A stretch of DNA of 12,437 nucleotides. Source: a bacterium. GTDB taxonomy: Bacteria; Gemmatimonadota; Glassbacteria; GWA2-58-10. Position 1 is the stretch's first letter; the number at the start of each line of letters is the position of its first letter. The notes beneath the pieces are model-generated. The model was not told the origin of the DNA and did not search any database. It saw nothing but the letters and a program-made list of their open reading frames with translations. This document shows positions 7,373 to 12,437 of the stretch, one piece after another. Location of the stretch: assembly GCA_021372515.1 (NCBI GenBank), contig JAJFUG010000138.1:1-12437 (forward strand), given 5' to 3'. The translations under genes were made by a program, and so were the position numbers.

Positions 7373-7879
7373 ATGAGTCAGACGATGAAGAACAACGCCT
7401 ATGGCCAGGCTTTCAACAAACAGATCAAGGATTACCAGGCCATGCAGGTGTTGAGCGCCAAGCCGGAAAAGCTGATCCTGATGCTATACGACGGCGCCCT
7501 GCGCTTCATGACCCTGGGCGTGGAGGGCATCGAGCAGAAAAACCTGGAAAAAGCGCACAACAATCTGATCAAAGCGCAGCGGATTTTCATCGAGCTGATG
7601 ACCAGCCTGGATTTCAAAAAAGGCGGCGAGATCGCCTCGAACCTGTTCCGTATCTACGAGTTCATGCACTACACGCTGGTCAACGCCAACGTGAAGAAAG
7701 AGGTCGAGCCGGTCCTGAAAGTGAGTGAGCAGCTGCGCACCCTGCGAGACAGCTGGGACAAAGCGATGAAGAACCAATGGAACGGGCTGCCCGAAGGTCT
7801 GGAAAAAGCCTCTCCCGCCGCCCAGATGCAGGAACCGGAGCCGGAGCCGACCCACAAGCGGATCGAATTCAGGGGCTGA
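7373..7879 (+). CDS. fliS: Flagellin-specific export chaperone FliS
   Basis: FliS binds the C-terminal helix of flagellin in the cytoplasm, prevents premature polymerisation and guides it to the export gate. The N-terminal signature is clear: NAYGQAF at residues 8-14, then LSAKPEKLILMLYDGALRFM at 27-46, followed by the amphipathic helices of the four-helix bundle up to about residue 135. At 168 residues it is longer than the usual 125-140; the extra C-terminal tail is Pro/Glu-rich (QEPEPEPT) and likely disordered. GAGG at 7359-7362 lies 10 bases before the ATG, a slightly long spacing. The gene normally sits directly after fliD; here two genes, one of them maf, are inserted between. The 65 bases before it show no terminator, so it probably belongs to the fliD transcript. 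Confidence 0.93.
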   Translation: MSQTMKNNAYGQAFNKQIKDYQAMQVLSAKPEKLILMLYDGALRFMTLGVEGIEQKNLEKAHNNLIKAQRIFIELMTSLDFKKGGEIASNLFRIYEFMHYTLVNANVKKEVEPVLKVSEQLRTLRDSWDKAMKNQWNGLPEGLEKASPAAQMQEPEPEPTHKRIEFRG

Positions 7880-7926
7880 ATTTTCCCTCCGGGCCGCGTG
7901 TCCGGCGGTGACAGGGACCCAAAATA

Positions 7927-7943
7927 TTCATTCGGTGAATGAA
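7927..7943. promoter_or_regulatory. Perfect 17-bp palindrome, probable operator of the winged-helix regulator
   Basis: TTCATTC-GGT-GAATGAA is a perfect inverted repeat with 7-bp arms and a 3-bp centre. It ends 2 bases before the ATG of the winged-helix gene and contains the likely ribosome binding site GGTGA. The size and symmetry fit a dimeric winged-helix protein, and the position suggests autoregulation. As RNA the same bases could form a hairpin that hides the ribosome binding site. The repeat is directly visible; its role is inferred. Confidence 0.6.
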
Positions 7944-7945
7944 AA

Positions 7946-8560
7946 ATGCTCGATCAATTCGACCTTCTGCTCCCCGGCAGCCTGGTCCGGGAGATGATGC
8001 TCCTGGCCGAGATCGGGGATGACCCCTCGATCAGCCAGAGCCGCATGGCCGCTCGGGTGGGCCTGGCCCCCTCGATGGTCAACAACTACATCCGCCGCCT
8101 GGTCGAAAGCGGCTACCTGATGAAAGCCGGGGCGAACCACCGCAGCACCACCTATCACCTGACCGCCGCGGGAAAATCGCGGCGCGAGGAGCTGGTGCGG
8201 CGCTGCACCATCGAGACCGTGCGGCTGTACAAGTACGCCAAGCGTGAGTTCCGCGAGCTGCTGGCCGAGCGCTTCGGCGCGCGGCGTGACCTGGGGATCG
8301 TGCTCTACGGCGCGGCCGAGACCGGCGAGCTGGTCTGCCAGCTCTGTCTTGAGATGGGCCACCGCGTGCTGGCCGTGGTGGACAGCGACAGCCGCCGCCA
8401 GGGACGCCGCATGCTGGGCCTGGAGGTGTGCGGGCCCGGAGCGCTGGACGGGCTGGAGTTCGACCTGGTGCTCATCACCTCGCTCGGCCACGCCGCCGAG
8501 ATAGCGGATTGCCTGGAGCCGCTGCGCCGTCGCGGCCGCGAGATTATCAGCGTGGGCTGA
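7946..8560 (+). CDS. Winged-helix regulator with C-terminal Rossmann-like (PglD/CoA-binding-like) domain
   Basis: A 204-residue protein with two parts. Residues about 12-90 form a MarR/ArsR-like winged helix: SQSRMAARVGLAPSMVNNYI is the helix-turn-helix, and the wing lies around HRSTTYHLTAAGKSRREEL. Residues about 116-204 look like a Rossmann half-domain: a strand GIVLYG, a nucleotide-binding-type turn GAAETGELV, then VLAVVDSDSRRQGRRMLGLEV, DLVLITS, and a final strand IISVG. The second part resembles the N-terminal domain of PglD-type sugar acyltransferases and CoA-binding proteins, which bind nucleotide sugars or dinucleotides. I infer a repressor or activator that senses a nucleotide-linked metabolite and acts on its own operon through the palindrome just upstream. 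GGTGA ends 8 bases before the ATG. A MarR-like regulator of cell-surface polysaccharide genes is the closest known theme. The ligand is unknown. Confidence 0.8.
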   Translation: MLDQFDLLLPGSLVREMMLLAEIGDDPSISQSRMAARVGLAPSMVNNYIRRLVESGYLMKAGANHRSTTYHLTAAGKSRREELVRRCTIETVRLYKYAKREFRELLAERFGARRDLGIVLYGAAETGELVCQLCLEMGHRVLAVVDSDSRRQGRRMLGLEVCGPGALDGLEFDLVLITSLGHAAEIADCLEPLRRRGREIISVG

Positions 8561-8590
8561 GCCCGGAAGTTGAAAGCGGGGAAAAAGAAA

Positions 8591-10786
8591 ATGGCAAAGC
8601 AAAAACATAAGAAGGTAGCCCCGGCGAAAGCCGCATCCACACCCGAACCGGCTCCTGTGTTGAGCGTGGCCGAATGGAAAGACAGCCTCGCTCTGACCTT
8701 TTCGGCCGCGGCCCTGAAAGCCGCCCTCGATAATCCAGCCGGTGCAGAGGGTCTCGAACTGTTCAGGCCCCTGGCCGCACAATGGCTGCGGGATGTTTCC
8801 CGCCCTGCCTGGCCCGCCTGGCGTCCCGACTGCGGCCTGACCGACCCGGCAGGCGGACGGTTCTTCGCCGCCGGGGCCGCCGAGGAGGGCCTGGGCTGCT
8901 TCGAGCTGTCCACCGGATGCAAGCTCTGGAGCCTGCCCGGCGGCACGCTCGGCCGCGCCGGAGGCATGGCCCTGGCCAGTGGCGGCCTGTATGTCTGCGA
9001 CCGCTGGAACAACCGTGTCCTGAGGCTCGACCCGCAGAGCGGGAAAGAGCTGGGACGATTCGAGCACTCGGCCCCCGGCCGGCTGCTGGACGACCCCTCC
9101 GACATATTAACCCTGGAAACGGACAACGGCCCCGAGCTGTGGGTCTGCGAGCGCGGCAACCATCACATTTCCCGGCTCGACACACAGGGAGGGTTCCTGG
9201 GCTGGATCGGCTCGCGGGGGCTGGAAGTCGAGGAAACCGTGCGGCGGTTCAGCGGGCCGGAAGCGGAGCGCGGCAAGCCCATGTTCGAGTTCCCGGAGAC
9301 CCTCTCTATTGCGCCCGATATAGACGGTATCCAGACAATTTTCGTCTGGGACAGTTTCAACGGCCGCATAGTGCTGCTCGCTGTGGACGGCTCCCTGAAA
9401 CGCAGTTTCAGCCTGCGCGGCCCCGACACGGCCAAATTCTGCGGCCAGGTGCGGGTGCTCGGCTTCCGCGGCGGGCCGCTGGCCCTGGGAGTGGATGACG
9501 TTTCCAACACACTGAAAATCTGGGACCACGAGGGCCTTCTGCTGTTGAGCCTCAGCCTGGAGGACTGGAACCCGACCTCCGGACGCGCCGAGCGGGCGCG
9601 GGTTGCCCCCGGTACGGAAGGCCCCCTGCTGCTCAGCAGCCGGGGCCGGGCTTTCGTCCTGGCCGGCCCGGCTGCGGACCCGGAAAGCCTACTGCATAAT
9701 CTGATAAATATTTTCCCGGAGCGTGCCGAGCTGCGCCTTTCCCTGGCCGAGCGTCTGAGCGCCGCCGGGCTGGAGCCGGACTGGGGCGCGCTCCTGAAGG
9801 GGTTCAAGCCTGAGACGGCAGTGGATGAGCTGGTGTGCCTGGCCGGGGTGCTGGACCGCTCCCTGGAACGCACGGTGAACCGTCTGGCCATCCTGGCCGG
9901 GCGGCTCGAACTGGCGGGCAACAAAGAAACCGCCACCGGGATCAAGACCGCCCTGCGCGGCCGTCTGGAGGCCCTCACCGCAGATTTGACCGCCGCGCTG
10001 CTCACCGCCGGACGGCCTGAACCGTCCAGTCTCAAGCGTTGGAGCGACGCACGGGCCGACCTGGACATGGCCCTTATCCGCACCAAGGGCCGCGAGCAGA
10101 AAGAGGAAATGGCGCTGGACGATTTCCTGGAGGAGATACGCGAGGCGCCCGAGCACACCCGCCGCACGGCCTGGGGCCTGCGCGCACTGTGCACTCTGGC
10201 CGGCTCGCAGTCCGCGCCGGATTTCACAATCGACCGCGACCGCCTGGCCGCACAGGCCGACGCCCTGCGCAGGGAGAGGCTCAACCTGGTCCTGGCCCTG
10301 GCCGGACAGGTCGAGCTGGCCGGCGACCCGGCGCATGTGCTGCGCGATGAGTTGGTCCAGATACACCGAACGCTCCTGGCTGCGGAGGCAGCCGAGCGCG
10401 TGGCCGTGCACCTGACCGAATGCGCCCGCGCAGCCGGATTGCCCGACAGGCGCGTTGCAGCAGAGGGAATCTCCCTGCCCCAGCCTCAGGCAGCGGACTA
10501 CCAGTCCGCCCTGGCAAGTTTCCAGTCCCTGGTGGACAACATGGCGCGCTACCTCAAGGCGCTGAACGACGCCGGCGGCACCGGGGGCCCGTTCGGCCGC
10601 GTGGTGGTCCGTCAGCGCGAGATTTTCGCCCTCAAGGCCTCGCTCCTGGTCAACAGTCTGTGCGGCAACGGCTCCACGCCGGCCGAGGCGCTCGAGCTGG
10701 CCGAGAAGGCCGGACGCCTGGCCGGGACAGCCTGGAGCGCCACCGCGAACCTGCGGTTCACCCACAGCCCGGCGGAGAACCCATGA
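8591..10786 (+). CDS. Cytoplasmic NHL-type beta-propeller protein with a long helical C-terminal half
   Basis: A 731-residue protein of unknown function. It opens with a lysine-rich tail (MAKQKHKKVAPAK) and shows no signal peptide or membrane segment, so it is probably cytoplasmic. Residues about 85-360 hold NHL-like propeller blades: GGMALASGGLYVCDRWNNRVLRLD (given here as GGMALASGGLYVCD and NNRVLRLD), then PELWVCERGNHHISRLD, then FVWDSFNGRIVLLAVDG. Propellers of this type usually bind protein, RNA or ligand. Residues about 370-731 are leucine- and alanine-rich helices resembling repeat or coiled-coil segments. ATG 8591 is preferred over TTG 8570 because GGGGA lies 8 bases upstream. The gene starts 30 bases after the regulator and ends in an ATGA overlap with the CDP-alcohol enzyme gene, so it belongs to the same operon and may scaffold or regulate that pathway. 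No enzymatic motif is recognised. Confidence 0.75.
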   Translation: MAKQKHKKVAPAKAASTPEPAPVLSVAEWKDSLALTFSAAALKAALDNPAGAEGLELFRPLAAQWLRDVSRPAWPAWRPDCGLTDPAGGRFFAAGAAEEGLGCFELSTGCKLWSLPGGTLGRAGGMALASGGLYVCDRWNNRVLRLDPQSGKELGRFEHSAPGRLLDDPSDILTLETDNGPELWVCERGNHHISRLDTQGGFLGWIGSRGLEVEETVRRFSGPEAERGKPMFEFPETLSIAPDIDGIQTIFVWDSFNGRIVLLAVDGSLKRSFSLRGPDTAKFCGQVRVLGFRGGPLALGVDDVSNTLKIWDHEGLLLLSLSLEDWNPTSGRAERARVAPGTEGPLLLSSRGRAFVLAGPAADPESLLHNLINIFPERAELRLSLAERLSAAGLEPDWGALLKGFKPETAVDELVCLAGVLDRSLERTVNRLAILAGRLELAGNKETATGIKTALRGRLEALTADLTAALLTAGRPEPSSLKRWSDARADLDMALIRTKGREQKEEMALDDFLEEIREAPEHTRRTAWGLRALCTLAGSQSAPDFTIDRDRLAAQADALRRERLNLVLALAGQVELAGDPAHVLRDELVQIHRTLLAAEAAERVAVHLTECARAAGLPDRRVAAEGISLPQPQAADYQSALASFQSLVDNMARYLKALNDAGGTGGPFGRVVVRQREIFALKASLLVNSLCGNGSTPAEALELAEKAGRLAGTAWSATANLRFTHSPAENP

Positions 10787-12186
10787 AAGCCCTGATTATA
10801 GCCGCTGGCCGCGGCAGCCGGTTCGACGGAGCGGGACAGAAAAGCCACAAGACCCTCATCCCGGTCTGCGGCGTGCCGCTGATCCAGCGGATCGTGTCCG
10901 CCTGCGGCACGATAGAGGAGTTCGTGGTCGTGACCGGCTACCGCGCACCGGAGTTGGAGGCAAGCCTCACCCACCTTCTGGCGGGACGGGCGCGGGTGAG
11001 GTTTGTCCGCAACGACCAGTGGACGCGGGCCAACGGGGTTTCGGCCCTGGCCGCCCGCGAGGCGCTCGCGGGAGAAAAATCTTTCCTGCTCTGCATGAGC
11101 GACCACCTGTTCGAGCCCAAGCTGGCCGAGACCCTCCTCACCGCGGGAGCGCCGCCGGACGGCTGCGCTCTGGCCGTGGACCGCGACATTGCGGGCGTGC
11201 GCGACCTGGAGGACGCCACCCTGGTGCATCTGGACGGGGAGGGCCGGATTAACGGCATAGGCAAGCTGCTGGAAGAATTCGACGCCGTGGACACGGGGGT
11301 GTTCCTCTGCACGCCCGCCCTGTTCGAGGCCCTGGAGATTGCCCAGGCCTGCGGCGGGGACAGCCTGAGCGACGGCATCCGGGTGCTGTGCGAGCGCGGC
11401 CGTATGCGCGCGGTGGAGGTGACCGGCTGCCTGTGGCAGGATGTGGACAACCCGGAGGACCTGGCCGAGGCGGGCCGCCGTCTCTGGGCCAGGGTGGCCA
11501 AGCCGCGCGACGGTGTGGTGAGCCGCCTGGTCAACCGCAAGATAAGCGGCTGGATCACACGGCAGATCTGTGCTCTGCCGGTCACACCCAACCACGTAAC
11601 CCTGTTCAACTGCGCTGTGGCCGGGGCCGCGGCCTGGCTCATGGCCACGGGGAACCTTCTGGCCGGGGGCGTGCTGGCCCAGGCTTTCTCGGTGCTGGAC
11701 GGGGTGGACGGCGAGCTGAGCCGCCTGAAAAACATGGGTAGCTGGTTCGGCGGCTGGCTGGACAACATCGCCGACCGGCTCTGCGACTGGTCCCTGATCG
11801 CCGGGGCGGCCCTGGCGGTCCAGCACGCGGGAGGCAGCCCCAGCCAGGCCATGCTGCTGGCTTTCATCGCCCTGGTCTCGAATGTCTGCTACTGGACCGC
11901 GATGGACTCGCTGCTGGTCTCGGGCGCACTGCGCAAGCCCGTTCCCCCGGCCGGAATCCTGGGCCGGGTCGAGAGATGGTTCTACGGGCGTAATATGGTA
12001 TTCGGCCTGACCCATGATGTCTACCTGTTAGTCCTGGCCCTGGGTGTGGCGCTGGGTTTCCCGCGCCAGACCCTCAGCCTTCTGATAGTGACTGAAACCC
12101 TCTGGTGGTCGCTCCGGCTCTTCCGGGTGCTGCGCGCCGCAGTTTCGGAGCCGTACGATGTGTACCTTGTCCGCGAAAGCGCCTGA
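10783..12186 (+). CDS. Fused sugar/polyol-phosphate nucleotidylyltransferase and CDP-alcohol phosphatidyltransferase (IPCT/DIPPS-like)
   Basis: A 467-residue two-domain enzyme. Residues 1-235 are a nucleotidyltransferase: LIIAAGRGSRF (4-14) is the nucleotide-binding loop, KTLIPVCGVPLIQRI (23-37) carries the catalytic lysine region, MSDHLF (105-110) the metal-binding aspartate, and WQDVDNPEDL (218-227) the late acidic motif. Residues 245-467 are a membrane-embedded CDP-alcohol phosphatidyltransferase. Its signature runs D306-xx-D309-G310-xx-S313-R314-x8-G323-xxx-D327-xxx-D331, complete except Ser for the usual Ala at 313. The closest known arrangement is bifunctional inositol-1-phosphate cytidylyltransferase/di-myo-inositol-phosphate-phosphate synthase. 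That enzyme makes CDP-inositol from CTP and inositol-1-phosphate, then joins it to a second inositol phosphate. Other polyol phosphates or a lipid acceptor are possible. Its ATG overlaps the upstream stop (ATGA), with GGAG 5 bases before it. Confidence 0.88.
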   Translation: MKALIIAAGRGSRFDGAGQKSHKTLIPVCGVPLIQRIVSACGTIEEFVVVTGYRAPELEASLTHLLAGRARVRFVRNDQWTRANGVSALAAREALAGEKSFLLCMSDHLFEPKLAETLLTAGAPPDGCALAVDRDIAGVRDLEDATLVHLDGEGRINGIGKLLEEFDAVDTGVFLCTPALFEALEIAQACGGDSLSDGIRVLCERGRMRAVEVTGCLWQDVDNPEDLAEAGRRLWARVAKPRDGVVSRLVNRKISGWITRQICALPVTPNHVTLFNCAVAGAAAWLMATGNLLAGGVLAQAFSVLDGVDGELSRLKNMGSWFGGWLDNIADRLCDWSLIAGAALAVQHAGGSPSQAMLLAFIALVSNVCYWTAMDSLLVSGALRKPVPPAGILGRVERWFYGRNMVFGLTHDVYLLVLALGVALGFPRQTLSLLIVTETLWWSLRLFRVLRAAVSEPYDVYLVRESA

Positions 12187-12437
12187 GCCGCCTGAGCCGG
12201 TGGCCCTTCCCCCCGAGCTGGCCGCGCTCCTGCGGCGTCTGGAGGCCCGCGGGGCCTCGCGCCGCGAGCGCCCGGGCCTGCGCCTGTTGGGCATATCGGG
12301 CCTGGCCGCGCTGCCGCTCTATTTCATGGGCCTGTTGAGCACGCCTCAGACCGTGGGCCTGTCCCTGGCCGGCTGGCTGCTGTTCAGCCGTGAGGGGCTG
12401 TTCCGTGTGCGGGTCCAGGGCGCCCCACGGGCAATCC
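12158..12437 (+). CDS. Probable membrane protein, 3'-truncated by the window edge
   Basis: An open frame of 93 codons runs off the right edge without a stop. ATG 12158 lies inside the end of the previous gene (29-base overlap) and has a good ribosome binding site, GGAG, 7 bases upstream. The first 40 residues are polar, Pro/Glu- and Arg-rich (KAPEPPEPVALPPELAALL). They are followed by hydrophobic stretches, LLGISGLAALPLYFMGLL and VGLSLAGWLLF, that look like two membrane segments. The overlap suggests translational coupling to the CDP-alcohol enzyme, so it may act in the same pathway, for example as a transporter, a phosphatase or a later transferase. Too little is visible to name a family. 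Confidence 0.6.
   Translation, partial: MCTLSAKAPEPPEPVALPPELAALLRRLEARGASRRERPGLRLLGISGLAALPLYFMGLLSTPQTVGLSLAGWLLFSREGLFRVRVQGAPRAI

Noticed and set aside
7884-7917. TCCCT/AGGGA inverted repeat after fliS as a terminator
   Set aside because: The stem is short, the loop about 24 bases, and there is no T-run. It is not a convincing terminator.

Overview
This is a GC-rich bacterial window whose genes strongly prefer G or C at the third codon position. One AT-rich island lies at about 690-1050. Flagellar filament genes (fliD, fliS) sit behind a sigma-54-type promoter, with a Maf-type flagellin glycosyltransferase between them. Together these suggest a motile, probably Gram-negative bacterium that decorates its filament. 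I cannot assign a phylum. The protein style (a very long FliD, an NHL-propeller protein, an inositol-phosphate cytidylyltransferase/CDP-alcohol transferase fusion) would fit a poorly studied deep-branching lineage; that is inference.

Layout. At 3-482 is the 3' end of a SAM-dependent methyltransferase gene. It converges on a small cysteine-rich gene on the minus strand (494-688). At 689-1146 is an AT-rich regulatory region with several dyads, a good sigma-54 -24/-12 element (1049-1064) and a hairpin just before the fliD ribosome binding site. At 1147-7879 is a flagellar unit, all on the plus strand: an oversized fliD (1186 aa), an unrecognised helical protein, a maf glycosyltransferase and fliS. 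The natural reading is that cap, filament-subunit chaperone and glycosylation enzyme are made together.

At 7927-7943 a perfect 17-bp palindrome overlaps the ribosome binding site of a winged-helix regulator (7946-8560). The regulator carries a C-terminal Rossmann-like domain. Behind it, closely packed, come a cytoplasmic NHL beta-propeller protein (8591-10786), a two-domain enzyme resembling bifunctional inositol-1-phosphate cytidylyltransferase/di-myo-inositol-phosphate-phosphate synthase (10783-12186), and a gene cut by the window edge encoding a protein with hydrophobic segments (from 12158). The last two junctions overlap by 4 and 29 bases, which points to translational coupling. This second unit looks like a locally regulated pathway making a CDP-activated polyol phosphate and a phosphodiester or lipid product.

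The most interesting parts are this second unit (ligand-sensing-type regulator with its own operator, propeller protein, CDP-alcohol enzyme), the giant FliD, and the unknown gene between fliD and maf. I see no tRNA, rRNA, CRISPR array, insertion sequence or attachment site.
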